Of a stretch of DNA of 41,573 bases, positions 29,294 to 39,499 are shown piece after piece (position 1 is the first letter of the stretch; the number at the start of each line of letters is the position of its first letter). Made by a program: the position numbers and the translations under genes. The notes beneath the pieces are model-generated. The model was not told where the DNA came from, searched no databases, and saw nothing but the letters and a program-made list of their open reading frames with translations. The stretch lies in NCBI RefSeq assembly GCF_900110185.1, contig NZ_FOCT01000020.1, positions 1 to 41,573 of the forward strand. Direction: 5' to 3'. The stretch is from Nitrosospira multiformis (GTDB taxonomy: Bacteria > Pseudomonadota > Gammaproteobacteria > Burkholderiales > Nitrosomonadaceae).

Positions 29294-29420
29294 ATTAGAG
29301 CAGAAGAATGTTTCAGCAAGCATAAAACAGGTGTCTGCTGAACACGTTGTCATTTTTCCCCTGCTTTCCCACGGGGGTCACGTATGCGATAATTGACCCA
29401 TCTTCAAAGGAAAAAATTTC

Positions 29421-30440
29421 ATGGACGAAAACAGAAGCAAGGCATTGGCGGCAGCGCTTTCCCAGATCGAAAAGCAGTTCGGCAAAGGCTCGATCATGCG
29501 GCTGGGGGCAAGCGATGTCGGCAAGGACGTGCAGGTCATCTCCACCGGTTCGCTGGGCCTGGATATTGCGCTAGGAGTGGGCGGTCTGCCACGCGGGCGG
29601 ATTGTGGAAATCTATGGGCCTGAATCCTCGGGCAAGACGACACTGACCCTGCAAGTGATCGCAGAGATGCAAAGAATGGGTGGTACGGCCGCATTCATCG
29701 ATGCGGAACACGCACTGGATTCGCAATACGCGCAAAAACTTGGTGTCAATGTTCAGGACTTGCTGATCTCGCAACCGGATAACGGTGAGCAGGCGCTGGA
29801 AATAGCCGACATGCTGGTGCGCTCCGGCTCGATCGACGTAGTGGTTGTGGATTCCGTCGCGGCCCTCACCCCGCGGGCGGAAATCGAAGGTGAGATGGGC
29901 GAGCCGCAAATGGGTCTTCACGCCCGGCTGATGTCGCAAGCGTTGCGCAAGCTCACTGGCAACATCAAGCGCAGCAATACCATGGTGATTTTCATTAATC
30001 AGATACGTATGAAAATCGGTGTCATGTTCGGCAGCCCCGAAACCACGACCGGAGGCAATGCGCTGAAATTCTACGCATCCGTGCGTCTTGATATCCGCCG
30101 CACAGGTTCCATCAAGAAGGGCGAAGAGGTGATTGGCAGCGAGACCCGGGTGAAGGTGGTCAAGAACAAGGTGGCACCCCCCTTCAGGCAGGCGGAATTC
30201 GATATTCTCTACGGTGAAGGCATTTCGCGCGAGGGCGAAATTATCGAGCTGGGCGTGCAGCACAAGCTGATTGACAAATCCGGCGCTTGGTATGCCTACA
30301 AGGGGGACAAGATAGGCCAGGGCAAGGATAACGTGCGCGAGTATCTGAAAGAGCATCGCGACATTGCCATGGAGATCGAGGCGAAAATCCGGGCAGCTGT
30401 CGGAGTTTCCAACCCGGCCGAACCTGCACCCGTGGAATGA
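29421..30440 (+). CDS. recA: Recombinase RecA
   Basis: RecA forms ATP-dependent filaments on ssDNA for homologous pairing and SOS signalling. The 339-residue protein has Walker [11 protein letters not shown] at 66-75, [37 protein letters not shown], loop residues [26 protein letters not shown], and an acidic-proline C-terminus. AAAGGA precedes the ATG. I see no consensus CTG-N10-CAG LexA box in the upstream 160 bases. recX follows. Confidence 0.98.
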   Translation: MDENRSKALAAALSQIEKQFGKGSIMRLGASDVGKDVQVISTGSLGLDIALGVGGLPRGRIVEIYGPESSGKTTLTLQVIAEMQRMGGTAAFIDAEHALDSQYAQKLGVNVQDLLISQPDNGEQALEIADMLVRSGSIDVVVVDSVAALTPRAEIEGEMGEPQMGLHARLMSQALRKLTGNIKRSNTMVIFINQIRMKIGVMFGSPETTTGGNALKFYASVRLDIRRTGSIKKGEEVIGSETRVKVVKNKVAPPFRQAEFDILYGEGISREGEIIELGVQHKLIDKSGAWYAYKGDKIGQGKDNVREYLKEHRDIAMEIEAKIRAAVGVSNPAEPAPVE

Positions 30441-30508
30441 GCGCGCCAAGCGGCAGAAACGTGACGGCGTCGCTTTCTAGATCCCGAAAGTAGATTTCCC
30501 AAGATGCC

Positions 30509-30961
30509 ATGACGGGCGCGCCGAGTCTCAAAACCCGGGCGTTGGGTTATCTGGCCCGGCGTGAACACTCGCGGCTGGAACTGGAAAAAAAGCTTGCGCC
30601 TCATGCCGAAACTCCGGAAGAACTTTCCTCTGTGCTGGATGGCCTTGAGCAGCGCGGATTTCTGTCGGCGGCTCGTCTGGTCGAGCAGATAATGCACATG
30701 CGCAAGGCCAGGTTTGGCAGTTTGCGAATCGTGCAGGAGTTGCGCGAAAAAGGCATCGAAGAGAATTTGATCACCGCGGTCCTGCCTGATCTCAGGGAAG
30801 CCGAGCAGCGCAGTGCGTACGAAGTATGGCGGAAAAAGTTCGGTGCAATCCCTGCGGATGCGAAAGCCTTCGGCAGGCAGACACGGTTTCTGTTGGGGCG
30901 CGGATTCAGGCCGGAAGTGGTGCGCCGGGTGTTGCAACACTCCGATAAGGAAGAAGGTTGA
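30509..30961 (+). CDS. recX: Regulatory protein RecX
   Basis: RecX binds RecA filaments and limits their extension. The 150-residue protein has the family pattern: KTRALGYLARREHSRLELEKKL, DGLEQRGFLSAARLVEQ, RFGSLRIVQELREKGI and RQTRFLLGRGFRPEVVRRVL. The stop overlaps the next gene's TTG start (TTGA). No strong ribosome-binding site is seen before the ATG, and it may depend on the recA message 68 bases upstream. Confidence 0.94.
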   Translation: MTGAPSLKTRALGYLARREHSRLELEKKLAPHAETPEELSSVLDGLEQRGFLSAARLVEQIMHMRKARFGSLRIVQELREKGIEENLITAVLPDLREAEQRSAYEVWRKKFGAIPADAKAFGRQTRFLLGRGFRPEVVRRVLQHSDKEEG

Positions 30962-31419
30962 AAAATCGCTTGCCTCACTTGTCTCGTTTGTCCCGGCGCA
31001 CGGCTCAATTTCTACAGGCTGTGTTCCTCGTGGCCGCTCTCGGGATTTTGCTCGGCAGTTGTGACCGTCTTCGCGCTACACCCATTAACGAAGTCAATAC
31101 CTCCCCTGCAAATTTTGATGGGAAGGAGGTCGTGCTTCATGGCGTGGTAACGGAGCTGACGCGGATTCCGCTGATTGATATGAAGTCTTTTGTATTGAAA
31201 GACGAAAGCGGGGAGATCCCTATCCTCACTGATCACGATTTGCCGAAAAGCGGCCAAGAACTGAGCGTTAAAGTGAAGGTCCAAAATCTCGCAATCATAA
31301 ACGGCGAACCTCTGGGAACGACGATAACGGAAATAGAGAGGCACGAATGGGCCATCAAGGATTGGATAAACCAGACAGTAAGCCAGGCAGCAAGCAATCT
31401 GTCCCGTCTGATTAAATGA
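30958..31419 (+). CDS. Predicted OB-fold lipoprotein
   Basis: A 153-residue protein with a basic N-terminus, a hydrophobic stretch (AVFLVAALGILLG) and a lipobox-like LGSC with Cys35, so probably lipid-anchored. The mature part is compact: PANFDGKEVVLHGVVTELTRIPLI, then SFVLKDESGEIPIL and ELSVKVKVQ, the beta-strand pattern of an OB-fold (as in tRNA-anti-like or BOF domains). Start TTG at 30958 overlaps recX by four bases. It sits between recX and alaS. I do not recognise a named family, and nucleic-acid or ligand binding is only inferred from the fold. Confidence 0.75.
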   Translation: MKNRLPHLSRLSRRTAQFLQAVFLVAALGILLGSCDRLRATPINEVNTSPANFDGKEVVLHGVVTELTRIPLIDMKSFVLKDESGEIPILTDHDLPKSGQELSVKVKVQNLAIINGEPLGTTITEIERHEWAIKDWINQTVSQAASNLSRLIK

Positions 31420-31425
31420 AGCGAG

Positions 31426-34014
31426 ATGAAAAGCAGCGAAGTACGCCAAAAATTTCTTGAATTCTTTGAGACGCACGGTCATACGATCGTTCCGTCCAGC
31501 CCCCTCGTGCCTGGCAATGATCCGACATTGCTGTTCACCAATGCCGGCATGGTACAGTTCAAGGATGTATTTCTCGGGCAGGACAAACGTCCCTATGTGC
31601 GCGCGGCAAGTGCGCAGCGCTGCGTGCGCGCGGGCGGCAAGCACAACGACCTGGAGAATGTGGGCTATACCGCGCGCCATCACACATTCTTCGAAATGCT
31701 TGGGAACTTCAGCTTTGGAGACTATTTCAAGCGCAACGCCATCAGGTTCGCCTGGGAGTTTCTCACCGATATCCTGAAAATTCCCCAGGAGCGATTATGG
31801 ATTACGGTTTATGCCGAGGATGACGAGGCCGCCGATATCTGGCTGAACGAGGTAGGCATCGATTCTTCGCGTTTTACCCGCATCGCTACTCAGGACAACT
31901 TCTGGCAGATGGGCGATACCGGGCCCTGCGGCCCGTGTTCCGAGATTTTTTACGACCATGGTCCGGAAATCCCCGGCGGGCCGCCTGGAACACCGAATGC
32001 CGACGGCGACCGCTACGTGGAAATCTGGAATCTGGTGTTCATGCAATACAACCGCGACAGCGCGGGCACCTGGCATCCCCTGCCGCGCCCTTCGGTCGAT
32101 ACCGGCATGGGCCTGGAGCGTATCTCCGCAGTGATGCAACAGGTTCACAGCAACTACGAAATCGACCTGTTTCAGGAATTGATCAAGGCTGCGGCGCGAG
32201 CCACCGACACAACCGATCTGTCCAGCAGTTCGCTCAATGTCATTGCCGACCATATCCGGGCCTGTTCTTTTCTCATTGCCGATGGCGTGATTCCAGGCAA
32301 TGAAAGTCGCGGCTATGTCCTGCGGCGCATTATCCGGCGCGCCATTCGCCATGGTTACAAGCTCGGACAAAAACAGCCTTTCTTCCACCTGCTGGTGGAA
32401 GACCTGGCGAGCGTCATGGGGCAGGCTTATCCGGAACTGATGGAGGCAAAGACGCGGGTGGCGGCGGTACTGAAGCAGGAAGAGGAGCGCTTTGCCGAAA
32501 CGCTGGAAAACGGCATGCAGGTGCTGGAAGCGGCGCTACGGCGTGGCGACAGGATGCTGGATGGAGAAACCCTGTTTCGTCTCTACGATACCTTCGGCTT
32601 TCCATTGGATCTTACCGCCGACATTGCGCGCGAACGTGGAATTGCCATAGACGAGGCCGGGTTTGACCAGGCAATGGAGCGCCAGCGCGAGCGCGCACGC
32701 ACCACCAGCAAATTCATCATGCAGGAAGCCATTGCTTATAATGGTCCCTCAACGGCGTTCCATGGATACGAAAGCCTGCAACAGGAAGGACAGGTTCTTG
32801 CGATCTATAAGGAGGGCAGCCGGGTCGAGTTTATCGAGGCGGGCGATGAGGCGGTGATCATGCTGGATAAAACCCCTTTCTATGCCGAGTCTGGCGGCCA
32901 GGTAGGGGACAGCGGTGAACTGCTTGCTGCCAACGGCACTTTTGCCGTTGCCGATACCCAGAAAATCCAGGCGGATGTGTTCGGTCATAAGGGATTGCTA
33001 CGCAGCGGACGACTGGTAACAGGCGATGTCGTGCTGGCGGAAGTTGATCGCAGCGCACGCGCGCGAACGGAACGCAATCATTCAGTCACTCACCTCATGC
33101 ACAAGGCGCTGCGCGAAGTATTGGGTCACCATGTCCAGCAAAAAGGCTCGCTGGTGGACGCGAATAAAACGCGCTTTGATTTTGCGCACAACCAGCCCGT
33201 GACGGACGCGGAAATCCGCAAGGTGGAAATGCTGGTGAATGCCGAAATTCTCGCCAATGCTGCCACCGAAGCGCGCATGATGGCAATCGAGGATGCAAAG
33301 AAATCGGGGGCCATGATGTTGTTCGGCGAGAAATATGGCGACGAAGTGCGCGTACTGGATATCGGTACTTCGCGCGAATTGTGTGGTGGCACCCATGTCA
33401 AGCGCACGGGCGACATCGGTCTCTTCAAGATCGTGGCCGAATCCGGGGTGGCTGCCGGAGTGCGGCGTGTGGAAGCGGTGACAGGAGAGCGAGCCCTCAC
33501 TTACATCCAGGAGCAGGAATTGCAATTGCAGCGCGTTGCCGAGGCAGTGAAAGCGCAACCCCAGGACGCTGCTGTGCGCATTACCCAGATTCTCGATAGC
33601 GTGAAACATCTGGAAAGAGAGCTGGGGCGCATGAAATCGAAATTGGCCAGTTCACAAGGCGATGACTTCGCTGACCGGGTGCGCGAGATAAAAGGCGTGA
33701 AAGTACTGGCGGTGTGTCTTGAAGAGGCAGACCTGAAAACCCTGCGTGAAGCAGTGGACAAGTTCAAGAATAAATTCAAATCCTGCGTGACAGTGCTGGC
33801 TGCCGTTGAAGATGGCAAGGTCAAGCTGATCGCAGGCGTGACCAGCGATCTGACAGCAAGGCTCAAGGCGGGCGATCTCGTCAATTTCGTAGCTCAGCAG
33901 GTGGGCGGCAAAGGGGGCGGTCGAGCCGACCTGGCGCAGGCAGGGGGAACAGTGCCCGATAGCCTGCCCGCTGCCCTGGAAAGTGTCGCCAACTGGGTCG
34001 AGCAGCACCTATAA
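31426..34014 (+). CDS. alaS: Alanyl-tRNA synthetase
   Basis: Charges tRNA-Ala and edits mischarged Ser/Gly. The 862-residue protein has the aminoacylation domain ([51 protein letters not shown]) and the editing domain with [16 protein letters not shown]. It also has [17 protein letters not shown], and the C-Ala domain ends [15 protein letters not shown]. Length is close to E. coli AlaS. It follows the recA-recX block as in many proteobacteria. Confidence 0.98.
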   Translation: MKSSEVRQKFLEFFETHGHTIVPSSPLVPGNDPTLLFTNAGMVQFKDVFLGQDKRPYVRAASAQRCVRAGGKHNDLENVGYTARHHTFFEMLGNFSFGDYFKRNAIRFAWEFLTDILKIPQERLWITVYAEDDEAADIWLNEVGIDSSRFTRIATQDNFWQMGDTGPCGPCSEIFYDHGPEIPGGPPGTPNADGDRYVEIWNLVFMQYNRDSAGTWHPLPRPSVDTGMGLERISAVMQQVHSNYEIDLFQELIKAAARATDTTDLSSSSLNVIADHIRACSFLIADGVIPGNESRGYVLRRIIRRAIRHGYKLGQKQPFFHLLVEDLASVMGQAYPELMEAKTRVAAVLKQEEERFAETLENGMQVLEAALRRGDRMLDGETLFRLYDTFGFPLDLTADIARERGIAIDEAGFDQAMERQRERARTTSKFIMQEAIAYNGPSTAFHGYESLQQEGQVLAIYKEGSRVEFIEAGDEAVIMLDKTPFYAESGGQVGDSGELLAANGTFAVADTQKIQADVFGHKGLLRSGRLVTGDVVLAEVDRSARARTERNHSVTHLMHKALREVLGHHVQQKGSLVDANKTRFDFAHNQPVTDAEIRKVEMLVNAEILANAATEARMMAIEDAKKSGAMMLFGEKYGDEVRVLDIGTSRELCGGTHVKRTGDIGLFKIVAESGVAAGVRRVEAVTGERALTYIQEQELQLQRVAEAVKAQPQDAAVRITQILDSVKHLERELGRMKSKLASSQGDDFADRVREIKGVKVLAVCLEEADLKTLREAVDKFKNKFKSCVTVLAAVEDGKVKLIAGVTSDLTARLKAGDLVNFVAQQVGGKGGGRADLAQAGGTVPDSLPAALESVANWVEQHL

Positions 34015-34046
34015 GCAAGGCGTCTCCAATAACTTCAATAGATTGA

Positions 34047-35003
<957 letters not shown>

Positions 35004-35142
35004 GGCGGGGAGCGGCAATCAGAACAGGGCTTCCGCGTAATTTGCCAATTCACGCCTACCTTGGAGTCTTCCGGCACAATCAATATCCAGGTTATCCATG
35101 GCCCGAGGGGAATGAGCCGAAGGGAGTTGCTCGGGGGCCGAG

Positions 35143-35775
35143 ATGAGACGGCGGGAAAGAAAGCCCGGCATCCATACCACGCGGGCAAAAACTGCTGCGG
35201 AGGGGGATAAACGAGAGGGAACCGCCCCATCCATCGGGGATAATGATGCTGCCCTGTTTCGTGACGCCATGCGTGACGTCGCGCCCCTCGCCCCAACCGA
35301 TAAGGTCATTCTTTCGGCCAGCCATCCGCCACCCATCCCCCTTCAGTTTCAACCTGCACGACCTGTTGCCCATGACGCGCTATCGGACGATGTCCGCTCC
35401 ATGGATCCCAGTGATGAATGGATTTTTTTGCGCCCCGGCGTCTCGCGCCAGACCTTGCGCCGGCTGCGGCGAGGCTACTGGAAAATAGAGGCCCAACTTG
35501 ACCTGCACGGGCTTACGCGGGAGGAAGCAAGGCTCGCGCTGGTGGCGTTCATGGATGCGAGCGGCGAAAGCGGCAAGCGCTGCGTGCGTGTAATACACGG
35601 CAAGGGATTCGGATCGCAGAATCGGGAGCCCGTCCTGAAAAGCCGGATTGGCGGCTGGCTCTCGCAACGGGAGGATGTGCTGGCGTTCTGCCAGGCAGGG
35701 CCGGCGGAGGGCGGCAGTGGCGCTGTGCTCGTGCTGCTCAGGATACTCTCGGACAGTCAGCCAGCAAACTCGTGA
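35143..35775 (+). CDS. Smr-domain (MutS2 C-terminal-like) protein
   Basis: A 210-residue protein with a long N-terminal extension and a C-terminal Smr domain, which in several proteins is a nuclease. The Smr motifs are complete: LDLHGLTREEAR (119), RVIHGKGFGSQ (150) and GGSGAVLVLLR (190). The segment before the domain (DPSDEWIFLRPGVSRQTLRRLRRGYWKIEAQ) matches the usual Smr-protein lead-in. The N-terminal 75 residues are charged and proline-rich, probably disordered. Function in this organism unknown; possible RNA or DNA endonuclease. Confidence 0.88.
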   Translation: MRRRERKPGIHTTRAKTAAEGDKREGTAPSIGDNDAALFRDAMRDVAPLAPTDKVILSASHPPPIPLQFQPARPVAHDALSDDVRSMDPSDEWIFLRPGVSRQTLRRLRRGYWKIEAQLDLHGLTREEARLALVAFMDASGESGKRCVRVIHGKGFGSQNREPVLKSRIGGWLSQREDVLAFCQAGPAEGGSGAVLVLLRILSDSQPANS

Positions 35776-35806
35776 AATATTCAGGAGGTTGCTTAAAACG
35801 ATCTGC

Positions 35807-36202
35807 TTAAAGGGTAGGTTTGTTCTCGTGCATGTAAGTTTTCTCATGCACTTCCTGACAGCGTACGCAACGTTGCGCAGTGGGGTAAACCATGAGCCGC
35901 TCGAACCCTATTTCGCCGCCACAGTCGATACAATCGCCGTAATCCAGGTCCGCCAGGCGTTTTAGCGCCGCTTCCACCTCGCGCATCTCGTTCACCTGGC
36001 GATCCACGAGGTTGGCGTCCACGTCCACCAACATATCCGCTACTGAAGCATCACCCGGATCAGCGACACTGCCTGCCAGATCGGCATAGTGCTGGTTATC
36101 CGAACTCTCCAGTTCGTCCCGGACCTCTTCCCGCAGTTGCAGGTAGCGCTGTTGCAGAACTTCCTTCAACTGCGCCAATTGCTCTTCAGTAAATTGTGCC
36201 AT
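35807..36202 (-). CDS. Short DksA/TraR-family zinc-finger regulator
   Basis: A 131-residue protein, about 20 residues shorter than E. coli DksA. It has an N-terminal coiled coil (LKEVLQQRYLQLREEVRDELE) and a DPGDAS turn (Asp48, Asp51) corresponding to the DxxDxA coiled-coil tip of DksA, though with Ser in place of the last Ala. The Cys4 zinc finger is Cys91, Cys94, Cys112 and Cys115. DksA acts through the RNA polymerase secondary channel with ppGpp. This protein probably does too, but a second, full-length DksA may exist elsewhere. AAAGGA precedes the ATG. It is convergent with the Smr gene. Confidence 0.9.
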   Translation of the reverse strand: MAQFTEEQLAQLKEVLQQRYLQLREEVRDELESSDNQHYADLAGSVADPGDASVADMLVDVDANLVDRQVNEMREVEAALKRLADLDYGDCIDCGGEIGFERLMVYPTAQRCVRCQEVHEKTYMHENKPTL

Positions 36203-36756
36203 GATAAATTCCTTTATGATCGGAATTGCCGGCTGACAAACCCTCAGGAAAGAGGAAAACAGATATTCCGCTCAAGCGAATTCACAGTGCAATTTGCATG
36301 CGAGGCAGGGGAAATCAGCGTCCGTATCACCGCAATAGGGCAGTGTTACGTGCAATAGATTGATTATAGAAGAGTAAGCAGCACCGCGCTCATCCCTTTG
36401 CATTGTACTTGCCCCTTCTTCCTGCAGGTCTTGAGCATTATCCCAATTCACATGAACTTTTCTCTACCGTTCACCCTTGAATCCTGAATTCTTCGCCTCC
36501 GTTTGCCCTGAAACTGTCGAAGGGAGCGAACGGTTCAGGACAAGCCGTCAAAGGGGACGAACAGTGCCCAGGACATGCTTGTCGAAGGTCGAATGGAGGC
36601 ATAGTAGGGCTTTTCGAAGGAATCGACTGTGCCCAAGGCAACACAACTTCTATTCGAAAAGCAAATAAACGTATAGTGAGTAGAGCGCGCAGCCTACTGA
36701 TGAAACGTATGGCTTGACTTGTTCGATGCCTTGAGAGCTTCTGCGAAGCTCATCCT
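36203..36756. other. 554-base gap with REP-like degenerate repeats
   Basis: This gap lies between the MFS gene (leftward) and the short DksA gene. It carries several partial copies of a repeat related to GTCGAAGG and GACGAACGG (about 36515-36640), of the kind dispersed in many proteobacterial genomes. A seven-base-pair hairpin sits at 36735-36751, five bases after the MFS stop. I see no gene. Confidence 0.6.
36735..36751 (-). terminator. Possible terminator hairpin after the MFS gene
   Basis: GAGCTTC, three-base loop, GAAGCTC: a perfect stem immediately after the MFS stop. It has no T-run, so Rho-independent termination is uncertain. Confidence 0.35.
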
Positions 36757-38001
36757 TCAGTTTGCATTCAATTTTCTTACCGGCAACGCCCACATCCGCA
36801 ACAGCACCGCTGCTAACGCAGCCAGTCCTCCCGCGAAAAAGAACGCCGTGGCCGCACTCTGAAACTGCCAGAGCGATCCGAACAGCAGCCCAGCGGGAAT
36901 TGCCGCGAGCCCCACCATCAGGTGATACCAGCCAAAAGCTGTCCCCCGTTCCCGCGGCAGCGCGTAATCGCTGATGATGGCGCGCTCCGCTCCCTCGCTC
37001 ATGCCGGCGCATAAACCGTAAAAAATGCTTACCGCCCATAATCCGCTACTTCCCTGCACCAGCCCCAGCATCAGGAACGAAAGTGAAAACGTGGACCAGC
37101 CTATCAGCATCAACGTCCCGCGCCCCAGACTGTCCGCCAGTTGCCCACCCGAGATGGAGGTCGCGGCTTTGCAGAAACTCAGCGCCGACCACAGCAGCAG
37201 TAATTCCACGGTTCCAACCCCTAACTCATGTCCCAGCAGCAGGATGAAAGTTTCCGAGGCGCGGGCAAACGTAAACAGCATCAGCACCAGAAGATAGCGA
37301 CGCATGGGGAGGGATAAGAGCGACCAGCGCAAAGGTGGAAGTTCAGGAGAAGCTGGATGATGACCAGCCGCATCCTCTTTATCCTCCTTATTTTCCTTCA
37401 CTCCCACACCGAGCAGCAGCACGGCGATGAAGCCTGGAACCGCGGACCAGAGGATCACTTCTGTGAGGTTCAAGCCGGACCATGCCAGCACTGCCGCCGC
37501 CGCCAAGCTGCCTGCAACGGCACCGCCGTTGTCCATCGCGCGATGGTACCCGAAGGCGTAGCCGTGCATTCCCGGGGGCGTCGCATCCGCAACCAGTGCA
37601 TCACGCGGCGCGCTGCGCAAACCCTTGCCTACCCGGTCGATGCTGCGCAATACCAGAATCAAGGGCCAGGAGCCCGCGAGCCCGAGCATAGGACGGGTAA
37701 TGTTCGAAAGCGCATATCCTGCGACCGCAAGCCCCTTGCGCCGTCCACTCATGATATCCGAATGCCGTCCCGCCCACAGCTTGAGCAGGCTCGCCACCGC
37801 ATCCGCAACACCTTCGATCAATCCGAGCGCTATCGGTCCCGCCGCTAGCACCGTCGCCAGCAGGATCGGAATGAGCGGAACGACGATATCAGAAGCAAAA
37901 TCGTTGAAGAAACTCACCAGCCCGAGAACGATCACGGTGCGGGGCAGTTTTTTCTGGGGGATAGGTTGCTGGGGCAGGGCTATCTGATCGGGTTTTTCCA
38001 T
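36757..38001 (-). CDS. Major facilitator superfamily transporter
   Basis: A 414-residue protein with about 12 membrane segments in two halves and a charged central loop (GVKENKEDKEDAAGHH). The first half contains the MFS signature region KLWAGRHSDIMSGRRKGL (loop 2-3, a form of G-x-x-x-D-x-x-x-R-R). The second half has QLADSLGRGTL in the matching position. It is preceded by an N-terminal QQPIPQKKLP tail. Substrate cannot be told from sequence. Its ATG at 38001 is 34 bases from tRNA-Arg, which is divergent. Confidence 0.88.
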   Translation of the reverse strand: MEKPDQIALPQQPIPQKKLPRTVIVLGLVSFFNDFASDIVVPLIPILLATVLAAGPIALGLIEGVADAVASLLKLWAGRHSDIMSGRRKGLAVAGYALSNITRPMLGLAGSWPLILVLRSIDRVGKGLRSAPRDALVADATPPGMHGYAFGYHRAMDNGGAVAGSLAAAAVLAWSGLNLTEVILWSAVPGFIAVLLLGVGVKENKEDKEDAAGHHPASPELPPLRWSLLSLPMRRYLLVLMLFTFARASETFILLLGHELGVGTVELLLLWSALSFCKAATSISGGQLADSLGRGTLMLIGWSTFSLSFLMLGLVQGSSGLWAVSIFYGLCAGMSEGAERAIISDYALPRERGTAFGWYHLMVGLAAIPAGLLFGSLWQFQSAATAFFFAGGLAALAAVLLRMWALPVRKLNAN

Positions 38002-38002
38002 A

Positions 38003-38024
38003 CCCGAATATTAGCGTAAAATGC
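38003..38024 (+). promoter_or_regulatory. Candidate promoter of tRNA-Arg
   Basis: CCCGAATATTAGCGTAAAATGC includes a possible -10 TAAAAT at 38017-38022, followed by the GC-rich GCGCGG, typical of stringently controlled promoters. The tRNA starts 13 bases later. The same 22-base block with three changes lies before ribE (21672-21693). Confidence 0.45.
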
Positions 38025-38034
38025 GCGGTTACCC

Positions 38035-38110
38035 GCCCTGGTAGCTCAGTGGATAGAGCGACCCCCTCCTAAGGGGTAGGTCACACGTTCGATTCGTGTT
38101 CAGGGCGCCA
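38035..38110 (+). tRNA. tRNA-Arg (anticodon CCT)
   Basis: A 76-base tRNA with full cloverleaf: acceptor stem GCCCTGG pairing with TCAGGGC, D arm GCTCAGTGGATAGAGC and anticodon stem ACCCC/GGGGT around loop CTCCTAA. The anticodon CCT reads AGG (Arg). The T arm has ACACGTTCGATTCGTGT. The 3' CCA is encoded. It stands alone, without other RNA genes nearby. Confidence 0.97.
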
Positions 38111-38632
38111 ATAGAAACAAGAAGTTATACTTTTAAAATAACTTCCTGATTATGCGGGGGTTACGCCAGGGTTGCACGGCGCCCGTAATACCTCTTTTCT
38201 CTGCCTTTTTATATCCCATCTTCTGCATAAGATAGTCCAGCTGTTACTCAGGTGTACTTTAGTCCAGTAGTCACCAGCGTATCAGGTGATAAAATTCTGC
38301 TGCTAATAACCCAACAAAAGACCTAAACACAATTGATCGGGTTTTTGACAATTGACAGTGAGAGTTTAGGCAAATGGCATTATGCTGCCACTATACTCTC
38401 TAGCTCCCTATATTGTCCCATTGGCTATATTTGCATCATTTATCTTCTTTTTTACCTGATTTTTAGGGAATTATCGGGTCCGCAATTCAAAGCGGCATTC
38501 CATTCGTTGAAGCAATGTACTAAACTGGAATACCACGGCTTCGCTCCTTGGCGAAACGATCGGGAGGAACAGCTCTACCGTCCTGCGATGATGCTTTTCA
38601 TCACGCACCTATAAAAAACTGGGCGATAACAA
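38111..38632. other. AT-richer gap downstream of tRNA-Arg
   Basis: 522 bases with lower GC than the neighbours. It starts with a hairpin (GAAGTTAT at 38121-38128 with ATAACTTC at 38138-38145) that may end the tRNA transcript. Two TTGACA -35-like hexamers occur at 38345-38350 and 38352-38357 without a well-placed -10. A frame at 38333-38614 is open, but its TTG start, lack of ribosome-binding site and odd composition make it doubtful. I see no copy of the tRNA 3' end, integrase or att repeat. Confidence 0.6.
38121..38145 (+). terminator. Possible terminator of tRNA-Arg
   Basis: An eight-base-pair stem GAAGTTAT/ATAACTTC with a nine-base loop, ten bases after the tRNA. It has no strong T-run after it. 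Confidence 0.4.
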
Positions 38633-39499
38633 ATGAGAACACTAAGACTAAAACTTTTAATCCTCGTCACTCCATTTTCTCTGTTTTCTGTCCCGTCACA
38701 CGGGGAATCGAAAGGAGCACCGGTGGAAATCGTCACCAAGACGTATAACCGGGTTTTGGTTCAGGCAAACAAGGATGGGCCGCGGCTCGCAATCGACGAT
38801 AAAGAAGCCGGAGCAAGCGCTTTGGGTAAGGAAGCAAGCCACTGCAATCAGGATAGGCAGACAAGTTTTGCCAGGGGCCGTGCAAAAACTTCCGTAAACA
38901 AGCTGAATGAACTGGGATTGGAAGTCAATCTGGAAAGTGCGGCTTTCGCGCGCGGTGGATATTTCATAACCTGTCAGGAGAGCAATCCGAGACAATTCCC
39001 TTGCGACACCGGGGGATGCCTGGGAAATGTCACGAACAACAAGTTGGCGAGCGCGGATGTAAGCTCCAGCGCGAGAGTGGAGTTTCGCTTGCTCACCGCT
39101 GATTCTCCGGATTACCGGATAAAAATATCAAAATCGGGTTCAAGTGATCTGGTGGCCACTTTAATAGGCCCGGATGGCAAAGAAGTAAAACTGAATGAGC
39201 CAGGCGGCAAAGAACCGGTTCTACGGCGAGCAAGCAAAGGAAGTTATCAACTGAATCTTGAACTTCCGGCAGTTGCAAGCAAGAAAGGTCAAGACAGGGA
39301 GGAACTCGAGAAGTCTGCCACGGTTCGCGTCCAGTTAACCGCGCTTCCCGCTCAGGAGTCTCCAAAAACGGAAACTCCAAAGCCTGAAACTTCAAAACCT
39401 GAAACCCCGAAATCCGAAACCTTGAAGTCCGAAGCTCCAAAGCCTGAAGCTTCAAAACCCGAAACCGCGAAGTCCGAAGCTCCAAAGTCTAAAAAGTAA
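38633..39499 (+). CDS. Unrecognised secreted protein with a pentapeptide-repeat tail
   Basis: A 288-residue protein with a signal peptide (about residues 1-25, cleavage near SHG|ES). A ~215-residue body follows, then a 45-residue tail of nine five-residue units of the form xK[PS]E[TA]. The body has four cysteines (ASHCNQ, FITCQES, FPCDTGGCLG), which may form two disulfides. A beta-rich segment with SGSSDLVATLIGPDGKEVKLNEPGG and KGSYQLNLEL resembles carbohydrate- or pre-peptidase-like beta sandwiches. No family is recognised. The tail is charged and extended, perhaps spanning the wall or periplasm. The ATG lacks a clear ribosome-binding site. Possibly horizontally acquired. Confidence 0.75.
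   Translation: MRTLRLKLLILVTPFSLFSVPSHGESKGAPVEIVTKTYNRVLVQANKDGPRLAIDDKEAGASALGKEASHCNQDRQTSFARGRAKTSVNKLNELGLEVNLESAAFARGGYFITCQESNPRQFPCDTGGCLGNVTNNKLASADVSSSARVEFRLLTADSPDYRIKISKSGSSDLVATLIGPDGKEVKLNEPGGKEPVLRRASKGSYQLNLELPAVASKKGQDREELEKSATVRVQLTALPAQESPKTETPKPETSKPETPKSETLKSEAPKPEASKPETAKSEAPKSKK
39362..39496 (+). repeat. Nine tandem 15-base repeats coding the pentapeptide tail
   Basis: Nine consecutive 15-base units code PKTET, PKPET, SKPET, PKSET, LKSEA, PKPEA, SKPET, AKSEA, PKSKK. The DNA units are more alike than expected from the protein alone, which points to repeat expansion. All changes keep frame. Confidence 0.85.

Noticed and set aside
38333..38614. 93-residue frame with membrane-like residues before the repeat-tailed gene.
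   Set aside because: TTG start without ribosome-binding site, odd composition and no homologue recognised.
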